This document shows, piece after piece, positions 11,571 to 25,223 of a stretch of DNA of 64,000 bases. The position numbers and the translations under genes are program-made. Origin of the DNA: Adiantum capillus-veneris (lineage: Eukaryota; Streptophyta; Polypodiopsida; Polypodiales; Pteridaceae); NCBI GenBank assembly GCA_014529385.2, contig CM043968.1:131064018-131128017 (forward strand), written 5' to 3'. The stretch's first letter is position 1. The number at the start of each line of letters is the position of its first letter. The notes under the pieces are model-generated. The model saw only the letters and a list, made by a program, of their open reading frames with translations, searched no databases and had not been told where the DNA came from.

Positions 11571-12910
11571 ATTCATAGTGCAACACCCTTGAGCGGCCCT
11601 CCCTTTCCTCTTGCCAACTCAACACTAAAATGGTGGAGGAAATGTGAGCAGCAAGGTGTGGATACACCCGCTACAACTACAATGATGGCATATGTAGTGG
11701 CAATGATGAAGTGATGTGCCCAGTGAATACATGATGAGCTCAAGCATACCCAACTGCCTCATGAACATTACCAGACTCGATTAAAAATTAATCCATGTTG
11801 AGATTTGCTAGGAACACAAGAGAAGGGTCCATTCTATGAGGCTCATGTGAAATAGGTAGATGATTAGTTTTTGCTTTGCTTAGTTGTGAAAAAATTGGAT
11901 TTCTAAAGTCTCCTTTACTCAAACACATTTACATACAACGACATTCTTTAAGGGAAGCTTGCAAGTGAAAATTGGGTCTTGTCTGTATAGACAAGACCAT
12001 GAAATGGGAGAAATCAACCAAGGAAGAATAGTAGGTTGTTAGCTCTTTTTAAAATGGTTGCATCACATTGAGAGTGTTTCTTTGGAAGTTAATACTTGTG
12101 AAGGAAACTAGATATCTATGCTTTAGAGAGAAATCGATACAATCATGGTTATAGTGGAAAATCTAAGTAAAACAGAATTCATTTCATAAAATTTAGCAAG
12201 TGCTTGTACAAGCAAGTTAAATTGATTGAGAGGTTAACATGTCTAGCTGTTATGGATCTGACTGTTGTCTTCTAGATTTATGAACATAGCTGCTGACATG
12301 CATGAGGTCTTAGATAATATTCTAGGGAGGAGTCCAAGTTAAAAGCAAAGCGGCAAGGTATTTTGATAAGCAGCAGTAAAAGGGTTGTGGCAAGCTCCAG
12401 TTTACTAGCTACCAAAAGTTGTTGTCTCGCTTAAGTTCCTTGGCAACTTGTGCAACATTGATTTCTAAGCTACCTCTTAATTCTCTGAGACCTTCTCATT
12501 GCAAATTCAAGGTTAAAATAAAGCTTGAATAGGTTCCTTGAAGGGACCTCCAGAAGGCTTCTTGATTTGATTAGTTGATCCTATTCCCTAGTCCCTTTAA
12601 TCATGAAAAAAAATGCCCTTGCATTGCTCACCATAACATTGTAGGTGTTGTTGTATTGCCATCCATTTTCAACACCTCAACATCATTCCCTCTCGCCATC
12701 ATTTTCCCAAGATGCAAACAATTGATCTATTTGCCTATCTGTGGTGCCGCTTTCTCTGCTTGATATGCTGTTTTCTTTGCTAGTGGCACCGCATGCTACA
12801 ACACATCCCTAGTTTGCTTGACATTTTTAAAAAATAAATGACTCTACCCATATGGCCCTAGCCCTCCCTATTCTTCTCCCTACCCGTATGACCCTACCCC
12901 TCCCTAGTCT
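11569..12910. other. No gene seen
   Basis: AT-rich unique sequence; only short open frames with no recognisable motif. Confidence 0.5.
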
Positions 12911-13015
12911 TCTCCCGACCCTTCCCCTCCCTGGTCCAGTGCTGCAACCAGTCCGCGCCGACACGGACTGGTTGTAGCACCAGACCAGGAAGGGGAAGGG
13001 TCATGAGGGTAGGGT
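12911..13015. repeat. Hairpin (inverted repeat) with GC-rich loop end
   Basis: Arms of about 45 bases: cccttcccctccctggtcc on the left pairs with ggaccagggaggggaaggg-like sequence on the right, and the central part (caaccagtccgcgccgacacggactggttg) is a near-perfect stem. Likely a foldback or MITE remnant. Confidence 0.75.
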
Positions 13016-13316
13016 GGTTTTTTTTAATAAAAAGTATTACTTTGGTCTTCAAGGTGGTGGTGGTGCCAATGTTCAAGAAAATTATGCCTCCACTTTGTAC
13101 AACCCTAGTTTCTCTGTGCATGTAGTATAAATAAAAAACCCATGCCTATCCTCTCCCGATCCCTCCTCGTCCACCAGTCCCTTACCCTTGCATGGACCTC
13201 GAGGTTGGCTCCCTACGCTTGAGAGTTCGGGCACGTGGCTTCGAAAGTCAAACGCAACCTGATCAAAGCCCACTGAACCCAAAAACTCCAGCCATCATGT
13301 CATATTTGACTGGCCA

Positions 13317-13630
13317 TTGAAATGGAGCCCGAGACTTGCCTTGCCGACCAATGAAATGGAGCCGAGACCTACCTTGCCATAGGTGCGCAATGTAGATGAT
13401 TTATAAAAATAAAAATAAAACTTGCTGGAACCATTCTGCGCCGGCGCGGAGTGGTTTCGGTAGGTTTCACAAGAGCATTGCCGTACTTGACTGGGTAATG
13501 AAATGGAGTCGGAGACCTGCCTTGCCGCAGCTACGCAACGTAGATGATTTTTAAAAAAAAAACAAAAACTTGCTGGAACCATTCCGCGCCTGCACAGACT
13601 GGTTTCGGCAGGTTTCACAAGAGTAGAGTC
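13317..13630. repeat. Two tandem copies of a 160 bp unit with a GC-rich box
   Basis: Both units carry ATGAAATGGAG, then GACCTRCCTTGCC, a GCGCAAYGTAGATGATTT segment, an A-rich run, and CTTGCTGGAACCATTCYGCGCC followed by GGTTTCGGYAGGTTTCACAAGAG. The first unit has the palindromic box tccgcgccggcgcgga-like near 13437-13450. Confidence 0.75.
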
Positions 13631-13727
13631 AACTAAGAGGCTAGCAAGATAAAAGGGACATGCTAGCGAGATAAAAGGGACGTGCAATAGTTTAGGAGCT
13701 GGCTAGTCAGAGGAAGAGTGGGAAGAT

Positions 13728-13831
13728 CTTGCGTGCTGAAGGCACCAGATCTTGCTGCTAAGATCTTGCTGGGGTGTGTCTTGCGTGCTGAAGGCACCAG
13801 ATCTTGCTGCTAAGATCTTGCTGGGGTGTGT
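13728..13831. repeat. 52 bp tandem duplication, two copies
   Basis: 13728-13779 and 13780-13831 are identical as read. Each contains AGATCTTGCT twice, so there is also an internal sub-repeat. Confidence 0.93.
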
Positions 13832-14470
13832 GAGCAGGTCCTGGCCTGGGTTGATGCGGATGAGCAGCCAGTGGAAGGGTCTAGTTGGACTTTGACTAGC
13901 GTGCCATTGGATTGTTGCGTCACCACCATCGGATTTTTGCCTACCACTGTCATCTCATGGGTCTCGCGTGCGCTAGGCATAATGTACTCTCTCACCACTT
14001 TTGGTAGCTTGGCTAGTAGCTACCATCTCTGATGCAAGTTGGCGGCCAACGACGACAACTGCTAATTTTGCTTCTCCATATTGACAAGGCTTATGAAGAT
14101 TATTTAATGCTTCCTCATGTGGCAGTGCAAGGTGCTGTAGCAGCGCATCCATCAGCTTAGGACCCGTCAGCACAGCGCTCCAGGGCTTGGGAGACGTAGT
14201 CCTCATGTGCATGAGGCATCTTGCCATAAATTAGAGATCAAGGACGTTCGAAGATTCATGAAGGCTGATGATCCCAGTGCTAGCAGATATTGGATATTGG
14301 ATATGTGTAGCTAGCAGAGAATATAGGCATGATACATATCCACTGCTAACTATCTACCCATGATCTTTACAGCTGCTCTAGCCCTTTGCCATGCTTCTGC
14401 TAGCCTCCACATACCTGCCCATGCCATCTTCTATGGTCGACCAACTTGGGCTGCACCATTGTGACTTTTC
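13832..14470. other. No gene seen
   Basis: Degenerate sequence between the tandem repeat and the LINE fragment. The segment near 14366-14455 is related to the opposite strand of 9000-9110 (GCTCTAGCCCTTTGCCATGC-like), so it contains a piece of element 4 in inverse orientation. Confidence 0.5.
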
Positions 14471-15500
14471 TTAGACTTGAGAAAGTTGTTGGTTTACTTC
14501 CCATCTCCTTTTCTTCTTTTGAATCAATGCCTTGTATGTATGCAAATGACTTTGATAGTTGTCTTTGTCCATAGTTGCATCAAGCTTTATCAAGGACTTT
14601 TGAGCATCTTGACATTCTTTATCCAACCACCTTTTGTGTGATCTATCTTTGTTGATACTATGGAGATGATTTATGAAAAACCATTTGTTGGAACAAGAAC
14701 AAAAAACTTTCTTGAAAGCTTTCCATTTAGTTTCCAATTGTGTGTCATATTGAAGATTTGTCATCCATAACTTTTGCTTAACCATTTCAATGTACATTGG
14801 TACCTGTTTGAAATCCATACATAGTGATAACTTCTCTTCCCTTTGGCTGAGATTATCATGCTTAGTTTCTTCTCCACATGCAGGGTCAATACATAAGGTT
14901 CGATGGTCTAATTTTGGGTGCGCTAGCCAAACATAAAACTCTTTATGCGATACATGATGGCTTTTGAGAGTAGCATATATACAACCACACTATCCCCATT
15001 ATGTTTTCTACATGTAAATCCGTTGGCTCCACTCCACAAAGATACACCATTGGCAATGAGCATACCCATGCTATTGCACATGTGTAAAAGTAACTTTCCA
15101 TAGTCACTCTGGCTCTTTCTCATTCATTGAAGTATGATCATATAAGTGAACTTCCACCAACTCCCTTGAAATGTATGGCGTATCAAATTGTTGAGTATCA
15201 TGTTGCAATGTTTTTGTGCAAACGTTCATATCCCCAAATACAATATCATCACCTTCATCTTTGAAATAAGAAATTTCCTCTTCTAAATCAAAAAATGTTT
15301 GATCTCTATCCATGAAAGCATAAAAGGGGGAATCATGATAAGGAATATAGCAACATGCAACAAAAATGGGTGCTCTTTTTAGTGTCAAAATCTTCCAATC
15401 CTTTCTTAACCGTACATGCTTCTCCTCATTGCCCTCTTTGTTGCTTGAGGTTCTTTGACCACATCAATGAATGTACATTGTAATCCTACAAGCACATGGG
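14471..15500 (-). pseudogene. LINE ORF2 endonuclease fragment
   Basis: Broken minus-strand frames resemble the endonuclease and following region of a plant LINE ORF2 protein, which nicks target DNA for retroposition. Seen at 15104-15388: VACCYIPYHDSPFYAF, then DIVFGDMNVCT, matching the conserved GDFN-like box of APE-type endonucleases (here GDMN). At 14923-15123: LLHMCNSMGMLIANG, then FTCRKHNGDSVVVYML, the usual TC...G.S..DY block with V in place of the catalytic Asp. At 14471-14818 the linker region (KRWLDKECQDAQKSLIK) follows. Several frameshifts; no RT domain follows on this side. Inactive. Confidence 0.7.
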
Positions 15501-15668
15501 CCAGAATAGCCATGAGGCTTCATTAGAAATTCAAGAACCTTAGACCACAACATCCATTTCAAATAGACAAATCTATTTAGTCATTCACACTACATGATAT
15601 ATATGTCTATTGTGCAGGCCAAATCTTAGTTTATCTAGGGTCGTGCCACGGAAAGAGGGAAAGTGTGT

Positions 15669-15674
<6 letters not shown>

Positions 15675-15738
<64 letters not shown>
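15675..15738. repeat. (GT)n-(GA)n compound microsatellite
   Basis: About 19 GT units followed by 13 GA units; the minus-strand reading is (CT)n(AC)n preceded by the conserved unit at 15739-15812. Confidence 0.95.
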
Positions 15739-15812
15739 AGAATAGTTGCATCATTGTCACTTGTCCTAATGACATGCAAGGGAGTCTTAGAGAAACTCAG
15801 AAACATAGCTAG
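15739..15812 (-). repeat. Conserved CT-flanking unit, copy 1 (minus)
   Basis: On the minus strand it reads TTTCTGAGTTTCTCTAAGAC, TCCCTTGCATGTCATT and CAATGATGCAACTATTCTT, directly followed by the CT tract. Related plus-strand copies lie at 18917, 19404, 21036 and 21531. Confidence 0.75.
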
Positions 15813-15902
15813 GAATCCATTCTTTAAACCTTGGCTAAGGTATAAAAGCCAACTTTTGTAATTTTAAACATAAGTTTTGGATAATGAAAGTGAGCATACG
15901 TT

Positions 15903-16530
15903 GCATGGGTATTTGAATAAATTAGTGGGCTAGCGATCACTACCTTGCTGATACGACCTAGATGAAACCTACTTAGCTCATAGCCTAAGTAGATCACAAA
16001 AGAAACCTAACTAGGTTTGGCTAAGGCTATAACCTAAACATAGACTGAACTACGCCTTAACGTCTTTTTGACTTGGGGACTTAGGATGCATTAAACCCAA
16101 AGGCGGATATCCTGGGCCAACTTAAAAATAGCATCCTTTTTGTAGGGGTGATGACATGGGTTGTTAAAAGATAGGCATGACGGTACTGTTATAACGTCTT
16201 TACTATAATTAAACTCAAGGACGACTGCCTCAAAATTTGTGAGGCAGTCCACCTCATAGCATGGTGTGCAAGCCTGAGCTTTGACACATTTGCTCTAGAG
16301 TAAAATACTCTGAGCAAGAGAAGCAATATTTAAAAGGGACCTCATTACTTTGAGCTCACTAGTTTCCATTTCAAAAACAAAAAATGCTTAATACGTGAGC
16401 ATAGCAAGGGTTTCATGTATGTTAGAGCATTGCCAAGTAAGTAAGTCGGTATAGCTTTATAACTCCTTCTCTAAGTGAGAGCGTAAGTAAGATTTACCAG
16501 CAGTGAGATTTCAGACCACACTGCCAAGTT
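15903..16530 (+). repeat. Dispersed 630 bp direct repeat, copy 1
   Basis: Aligns with 19830-20455 (for example CACTACCTTGCTGA, CATAGCCTAAGTAGATCACA, GACCTCATTACTTTGAGCTC). The two copies are in the same orientation about 3.9 kb apart and differ by scattered substitutions and small indels. They may be solo LTRs or a non-autonomous element; no clear termini were seen. Confidence 0.8.
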
Positions 16531-17862
<1,332 letters not shown>

Positions 17863-18612
17863 ATGGCCACTCGGGCTTCATCTCGGGGGAAGCCCACATT
17901 CGCCGACGTCGTGGCAACACCCCCACAGGTGGACACTATAGCCCGGCTTCAACATGAAGTCAAAAAACTTTGCAAGGAAAACGACGCTCTGAAGGAAAGA
18001 CTCACAGCCATTGAGTCTCGCCTCACCACAATGGAGAACTCCAACAAGGGGAAGATGGAACAAAAGGAAATCAAGCTCAATACGGAGGCAGAAATCACAC
18101 TCACTGAGAAGGTCAAGACTCAAGTGCAAGATGTCATCCTCCGCAAAGTAGAAGACCATGTGGCGTCTACGCTACACGAACAACAACGACAAGAGGCCAT
18201 TTCTCTCAATGTTTGCATTGGCAGGCTCCCGAGCGATTGGCAAGGAAAGGAGAACCCCAAGTTCCACGAGTCTTTTGCTCGCATCCAAACAACAACCCCC
18301 ATGATACAATGGGATCCATCGACAATCACCACTCTCGCTGACGAGCATCGCACCAACCATGCAATTGTTACCTTCAAGACCAAAGCGGATCGAGTCAAGC
18401 TCCTTGAGCAATCGAAGCTTCTCAAGGACACAAAAATTTGGTTTGCTGAAGATCTCACACCCACCCAGCTCAAATAGAAGAAGGTAGAACTCCAAAACTT
18501 GCGCGAAGCATGCACAGCAAGGAAATGGGTAATGTACCGAGGAGGTAAATCCATCATCCAAGAGTTTCAAACTCCCAAACCAGCTCCCCCCTCCTCATCT
18601 ATCTCATCTTAG
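17863..18612 (+). pseudogene. LINE ORF1-like protein, one internal stop
   Basis: Open from ATG 17863 (strong context caccATGG) to a TAG at 18475-18477. It then continues in the same frame to 18612 with convincing protein sequence (KKVELQNLREACTARKW), so the TAG is most likely a CAG-to-TAG change. Layout: short basic N-terminus with FADVV, a coiled coil at about residues 25-85 (LQHEVKKLCKENDALKERL), then an RRM-like part (ISLNVCIGRLPSDWQ ... HAIVTFKTKADRVKLLEQSK) and a C-terminal segment. This fits the RNA-binding ORF1 of plant L1-type LINEs. No ORF2 follows downstream; CT tracts take its place. About 250 codons, within the family range. Confidence 0.7.
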
Positions 18613-18762
18613 GTTTTTGTCCATCCCCCATCCCACCCTATCTTTTTTTCACACCACTCAATGGACCCTCAGTCCCTAACTGATATATATCAGATAGATC
18701 CTTTGTACTGTTTTGTTTCTGGTCCCATAGGTCATACATGACCTCCGTGGACGATAATTCAA

Positions 18763-18764
<2 letters not shown>

Positions 18765-18813
<49 letters not shown>

Positions 18814-18856
18814 CTTCACAAGGGAAACTTTCATCACTTTTATACTCTCTGTTTCT

Positions 18857-18914
<58 letters not shown>
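18765..18914. repeat. Two (CT)n tracts
   Basis: CT runs at 18765-18811 and 18860-18914, separated by TACCTTCACAAGGGAAACTT-type sequence that has a weaker relative after the repeat at 21440. Confidence 0.95.
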
Positions 18915-18916
<2 letters not shown>

Positions 18917-18918
<2 letters not shown>

Positions 18919-19022
18919 TTTTTCTAACTTTTGGATATGGTTGTATGGCGTGGTGAAATAATTTTGAGTGCCTTTCACACCTCCATGCATTCCATTTGGA
19001 TAATTGGCAATGACTCAACAAT

Positions 19023-19024
<2 letters not shown>
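18917..19024 (+). repeat. Conserved CT-flanking unit, copy 2
   Basis: Starts near TTTGGATATGGTTGTATGGCG and ends at CAACAATACTT just before a CT tract. This is the most diverged copy of the unit. Confidence 0.6.

Positions 19025-19086
<62 letters not shown>
19025..19086. repeat. (CT)n microsatellite
   Basis: About 31 CT units directly after unit copy 2. Confidence 0.97.
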
Positions 19087-19090
<4 letters not shown>

Positions 19091-19313
19091 GTTAATGTAC
19101 AACGTGAGTTCAAAAAGAGGGGTTTCAAAATGTAAAAAATTTAGGCAATTTAACAAAGATACATTAAAATAAGGGGAGTTTAATATTCGATTTTGGAAAA
19201 TTTTCCTAAAACAAGAGGTCATTTAATTCATTCTCACATGTTAAAAGAGGGGTTCTTTTAAATACCCCACAAATGCACGTTATATAGGTGGGTATTGAAT
19301 GGTGAACCCCTTG

Positions 19314-19315
<2 letters not shown>

Positions 19316-19394
<79 letters not shown>
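19316..19394. repeat. (CT)n microsatellite
   Basis: About 39 CT units. Confidence 0.97.
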
Positions 19395-19397
<3 letters not shown>

Positions 19398-19403
19398 CTT
19401 TTT

Positions 19404-19500
19404 CAGGATGTAGTTGTTTGGCACAATGGTGCATTTCTACGTTTCTTTAAAACCTCTCTGCGTGCCATTCAAACAAATCCGCCATATTGCAACTATACCT

Positions 19501-19502
<2 letters not shown>
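19404..19502 (+). repeat. Conserved CT-flanking unit, copy 3
   Basis: Reads CAGGATGTAGTTGTTTGGCA, ATTTCTACGTTTCTTTAAAA, CTGCGTGCCATTC and ATATTGCAACTAT, immediately upstream of the next CT tract. Confidence 0.8.
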
Positions 19503-19686
<184 letters not shown>

Positions 19687-19829
19687 ACATTCACTGAGAT
19701 GGACACCCCATGCCTATACATGCTTAAATCTGATTTCTCCTAAAGAAATACATTAGGTATGGGCACATGGCCCTAAAATTGTAGTTAGAACTAATTGTGC
19801 ATCAAGTTAGTTCTGCTAGTTAGGCTAAC

Positions 19830-20455
19830 TTGGGTATTTGAAGAAATTAGTGGGCTTACTATCACTACCTTGCTGAGACAACCTAGATGAGACCTACTTA
19901 ACTCATAGCCTAAGTAGATCACAAAAGAAACTTAACTAGGTTAGGCTAAGGCTATACCCTAAACATAGACTGAACTAGGCCTTCACGTCTTTCTGACTTG
20001 GGACCTGGGATGGATTAAACCCAAAGGCCTACATCCTGGGCCAAATTAAAAATAACATCCTTTTTGCAGGGGTGAAGACCTAGGTTGTGAAAAGATAGGC
20101 CCAATGATGTTGTTATAACATCTTTACTTTAATTGAGCTCAAGAACAAACGCCTCAAAATTTGTGAGGTAGTCCACCTTCATAGCATGATGCACAGGCTT
20201 GAGCTACGACACCTTTGTCACATAGTAAAATACTCTAAGCAAGAGAAGGAGTTTTCAAAAGGGACCTCATTACTTTGAGCTCACTTAGTTTCCATTTCAA
20301 AAACAAAAACTGCTTAATATGTGAGCATAACAAGGGTTTCCTTTATGTTAGAGCATTGCTAAGTAAGTAAATCAATAGCTTTACAACTCCATCTCCTCTA
20401 AGTGAGAGGGCAAGTAAGATTTACGAACCCTGAAATTTCAAACCACATTGCCATG
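19830..20455 (+). repeat. Dispersed 630 bp direct repeat, copy 2
   Basis: Partner of 15903-16530, same orientation. Confidence 0.8.
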
Positions 20456-21035
20456 GTGTGAAACAAAGTAACTGGGCGATCTAAGGTACCAAAACCATTA
20501 GGTTGTGCTTAATCTCTTTACTAATGTATGGAGTAGTGATTAGGTGGGGATGCATGGTCTATACATACAAAGGTACCATGTTAGATGCATGGTTTAGCTA
20601 GATTAATATAATGATCAAGGAAATTTGATGAGACTAACTCGTTTCAAAAATACTAATAGACTCAGATTCTTTCCCCCTTTTTCTACAACATTCTTCTCTC
20701 TGAGTATAAGTTAGGGCGACATGGATGACAACTAGAGTCATCCTAGTTACCTGTAATGTTGTTTGGAAACTAATACATTGATTTTTTTCGTACTATAGAT
20801 GCAGGTAAGGGTATTCTTTCTCTCTCTGGATTTGCAAATGGAAGGATGTTTTGTCACTTTATCTTTTTCTCTAGCGAGACCCTAGAAATACTAAGATCTG
20901 GCCTATAAATTTGACAGATGTATCTTTTACAATGAACGCCTACTTAGATATTGAAACAATTGCTGTGGTCTAGGGTTATTGATTGTTTGATGGGAGCTCA
21001 TGTGCTACTTTAGCCTTTATTTATAAGTATTTTTT
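20456..21035. other. No gene seen
   Basis: AT-rich unique sequence without supported features. Confidence 0.5.
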
Positions 21036-21437
<402 letters not shown>

Positions 21438-21530
21438 TATCTTCACAATGAAGATTTGCATAACCTCTACACTCTCCATATTTCTCTTTCTCTTTGTCAC
21501 TCACTCTTCTATATAAATTTCATAAACATT

Positions 21531-21593
21531 TAGGATGTGTTTGTGTGGCACACTAGCATGTTTCTGAGTTTCTTTGAGACTCCCTCCCGTTGT
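21531..21593 (+). repeat. Conserved CT-flanking unit, copy 5 (truncated, no CT tract)
   Basis: TTAGGATGTGTTTGTGTGGC, then TTTCTGAGTTTCTTTGAGAC and TCCCTCCCGTTG. Homology stops here and unrelated sequence follows. Confidence 0.75.
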
Positions 21594-23163
21594 TGTACTG
21601 CACAATTCTCCAGGGTTGATCGGAAAAGCATCGGGCCTCTCGCTGTAGACAAGAGCTTAGCAGCACTCAAACTAGAATAACAAAGTGTAGATAGATGTAA
21701 TTAATAGTTTAATACACATGATAATGATGATTCAAGAGAGTTTGAGAGAGAAGACTGCAAATAAGAATAATATTTATTGATACGATGAAGAAACAAAGCT
21801 TCCAAACTCAAGAGATGTTGACAACAAATACATTGTAATATTTCTATCTACTCTTTTACAATCTTGTTGCATACACCCGCTTCGTATGCCTTTCCCCAAG
21901 CTGTCCCACCATCTAGTTTCCTTGTGCTCTGGACGCTCCTCCCGCTTTTCCCTTGTCTTGTCCACTTGCTCTCAACCAGAAGAACGTTGTCAAAGAGTTG
22001 GCGGTCTTGCCAAGAAGGCACTGGGCCTCTAGCTGTGAGGGTTTCTGGGGAGACTATGTAGCTTTTCACTTAAGCAAGCTTAGTGTTTGTAGCAAATACA
22101 TTGTGTGTAGTCATTGGAATCTTACACGCAGCCACACACATACGCACACGTGAAATCCTCAAAACAAAAAAAAGATTAAAACATCAAGGCTCTGATCGTA
22201 TCTAATCAAAGGTAAGATGAAAGGGTTCACTGATGCATTTATAACAGCAAGTCGTTGTGCTCCAAATAGACTGCGAATGGTTCTTTGAAACTGTAACTTA
22301 GTGCTTACAAAGATGTAGATATTTTGCCTAGCAATAGGAGTGAGCCGTGTCTACAAGTCTTCTTGGTTCATAGTAATATTAAGAAAGCAAGACTCAACCC
22401 CTAGAGGAGAAAAAATATGTGCACATCGAAAGAATTAGAGTAGTCTAGTAGTGGCAAAATAAGAGGACATGGAGAAAGAAGAATTTCTTGCAGTCTTTCC
22501 GGCCCAAAGAGTAACACAATTCTCTATTGGAAGTGGATTTTACGGCTAATACAAACGTTAATTCTAATATGTTGTACGAAGTGAAAGGGTTGAAAAGTTA
22601 CATCATCGGGGTTATTCATCTAAGAAAGATAAAAAAGCAGTCAATGGAGGAAAGAGATAAGAGAGACAATCAACACACAAAGACCCACACAAGCTTAATC
22701 CAAAGAAGTGAAGAACACCTCAAGACTTGTGATATTGTAGCCAACGTGATGAAGTCGATGATGCGTGGTAGTGCCCAACACCGTTTGCAAGCCACCAACA
22801 ATGCATATTTATTGATGAAAGAAGGTTACATAGAGTGTATGAGTATTACAAGTGAGGAGATAGAAGGCTTGAGGCATGAAGTAGCAAGCTCAAGATGTGT
22901 TGGGCTGAAATTGAGAGAAAGTTTTCCTCAAGGAGATGGCTAGGAGGTTGGGTGATGGCTTGATAGAGTGGCTTGATTATGGGGATTGCTTGAGCTCTTG
23001 GTTTCTTGATAGTTTGCATGATGCCCAAGTGAGGAGCAAGAGGCTCTATTTATAGGTGAGGTTGCCTCTTGAAGAAGATATTTGCTTAGAAATATCTAAG
23101 GGATTTGTGTGACAAGTGTCTCCCTTTTCAAAAATATCTTTAAATTATCTTCAAAGTTTCTAA
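21594..23163. other. No certain gene; LTR-like or unknown sequence
   Basis: 21594-22150 looks like decayed LTR or untranslated sequence of an unidentified element. A 138-codon plus frame at 22527-22943 is open but has no recognisable domain and no second copy, so I do not call it. 22800-23163 may belong to the 3' LTR of element 3, which should lie immediately downstream (minus strand) of 23800. Confidence 0.35.
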
Positions 23164-23311
23164 ATATTTCTCATCAAGAAATATCTAGAGGTTCTTCTAG
23201 ATATTTCTCATCAAGAAATATCTAGAGGTTCTTCTAGATCTTTCTCTTCAAGAAATATCTAGAGGTTCTTCTAGATCTTTCTTTTTAAGAATTATCTAGA
23301 GGTTCTTCTAG
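23164..23311. repeat. 37 bp minisatellite, four copies
   Basis: Units at 23164, 23201, 23238 and 23275, each with ATCTAGAGGTTCTTCTAG. The first two are identical and the last two diverge slightly. CTAGAGGTTCTTCTAG inside each unit is a small imperfect palindrome. Confidence 0.92.
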
Positions 23312-23798
23312 ATTTTTCTCCAAATATCTTCTCCTTGCTTCCATAAGCCTCCAAGAGTAGCTTTATAAAAGATTGAAAGAGAGCTTGGCATACATCATGG
23401 ATGACATCAAACAAACTCGTAACCACTTTTCTAAGGGATTTTTCTAGGTCCATAATCACTCCAAAGTGCACCTACTATGTGTAGAATGACACCTCATGGG
23501 GTATACTATGACTAAGGCCACTTTTGGCCATGCTATACATGTCATATGCCACTTAGAATGCCTGGTAGATAGGAGGTAAGTTTTATAGGCTCATTTCATC
23601 ATAGCTCCAAAAAGAGGTTCACAAAGAATCTCGGGTTCGAAGCCCATTCCCAACAAGACTGACACATACGACTTCGACTAGCTTTTTGCATGTTAAATGG
23701 AAAATGCATGTACTTATGCACACTTAAGGTGTACACATAAAATCCATAATATTGTAGGGCTTAGCTTCCGTTCCCACCATGCATGTTCCACGGCACGA

Positions 23799-23815
23799 CA
23801 TCCACCCCCTCTAAA
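23799..23815 (-). promoter_or_regulatory. Putative polypurine tract and 3' LTR start of element 3
   Basis: On the minus strand, 3' of the element 3 integrase stop, the sequence reads AGAGGGGGTGGA followed by TGTCGTGCC. A purine-only tract directly followed by TGT is the usual PPT/LTR junction. No second LTR is available to confirm it. Confidence 0.4.
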
Positions 23816-23877
23816 TCTGCACATCCTCCGGTATGTGCCACAGCCAATGTTTGCAGGTTCGACTCTCTTGGAGTTTC

Positions 23878-25014
23878 TTATTCTTCATCTTCACTGGGTG
23901 ATTCCAAGCCTTCATTCTCGCTTACTTGATTATCTGGATGACTATCCTCTCTTCTTTTGAATACCTTGATTCTCTTTCCTGCAATGGGTAGCTTTATCTC
24001 TGTTCCATCCAATTCAGCCAGGGTGTAAGTGGCATTGTCATGTATGTACTTGAGTATATACGGTCCAAACCATCTTTTTGAAACCTTTTGCATGACAGTA
24101 TGCTGGTTCTCAAGACTAATGTCATACACTAAAACCCAATCTCCTTGCTTAATTACCTTCCTTCTTAGCTTGTGTCGTCTATCAAAGTAGTCCTTGCTTT
24201 TCAACCTAGCAATCTTCAATCTTTCTTTTGCAACCTCAATGTCTTTAGGCCTTCTTTCTAGCTGTCTTATATGCAAGGCAAGGAGCTCTTCTCTCCTAAG
24301 CCCATCTTGACAAGCTAGCACATTCCATGTGGGAATGGTTTCTTCAATGGGCATTACAAGCTTTTGACCATACATGAATTCTGCAGGTATGTAGCCAGTT
24401 ACTGAGGTGTGTGTCGTGCAATCAGTCCATAGAGCATATGGAAATAGTTTTGGCGACTCACTAATTCTCCCTTCACAAGCTTTAGCCAAGGCTTTGATGA
24501 TTGGCGGATGCCCTCTTTCACTTTTGCCGTTGCCTCCCGAATTGTAAGCGGTGGTAAGAGAAAGCTTGATTCTTATCCTAAAAAAGAATTCCCTTGCTTC
24601 CTCGGCATCGATCTCTCCTCTGTCTGCACTTATCTTTCCCACACAACCATAGTGGCAGATTACATCCTCAAGGAGAAATTTACATACTGCCTCTGTAGTC
24701 TTTGTTCTTAAAGCTCACCCTTCAACCTGATTAGTCAAGTCTTCTCTTGCAAGAACCAAGTACCTCATCTGCCAGAGTCCTAAAGGCATGATGACTAGAT
24801 CCACAACCCATTTATAGTGCATGGCGAGTGGATATGTAGGGTGCAATCCATCACGATGTCGGACATTTGAATACATTTGACATGTTACACATGATTTCAC
24901 AAAGTGGGATACATCCTTGTACATACCTTTCCACCAATAATTTGCCTTTAGCTTTGAAAAGATTGTCCACACACCACGGTGTCCAGCCCATAGGTTCTCA
25001 TGAAACTCCTGCAT
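23878..25014 (-). pseudogene. Element 3 integrase
   Basis: Two minus frames encode a Ty3-type integrase. 24715-25014 has the zinc-binding part (FHENLWAGHRG ... FVKSCVTCQ, an HHCC-type pattern) and the first core segment (WVVDLVIMPL). 23878-24642 has the second catalytic Asp in ISADRGEI, the Glu in GNGKSERGH, and a C-terminal KRWFGPYILKYIHDNATYTLAEL block of the GPY/F type. A frameshift near 24640-24715 separates the parts. It is the downstream half of the element whose RT lies at 38595-39207, on the far side of the element 2 insertion. The sequence is distinct from elements 1 and 2, so this is another Ty3 lineage. Confidence 0.8.
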
Positions 25015-25223
25015 GAGCTTTACCTAACTCTGTTTGTTACATACTACCCTTTGTGGTGTAGCACCCTTTTGTTTTGGATGTTTCCATAAGTAACCATCTT
25101 GCAGAAAGTACCCATATGCTTTTCTGCGTACCCTCTTAAACTCATGCGCAAACCAATCACCCTGTTTTGTTAAAGTACTCAAATAACGACCAATAAGCAA
25201 CCAGTCTCCTTTATACCCATCTT

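Noticed and set aside
22527-22943. 138-codon plus frame as a gene
   Set aside because: No domain, no second copy, repeat-like surroundings; open by chance is likely.
23164-23311. CRISPR-like array
   Set aside because: Units of 37 bp are directly contiguous with no variable spacers, in a eukaryotic genome.
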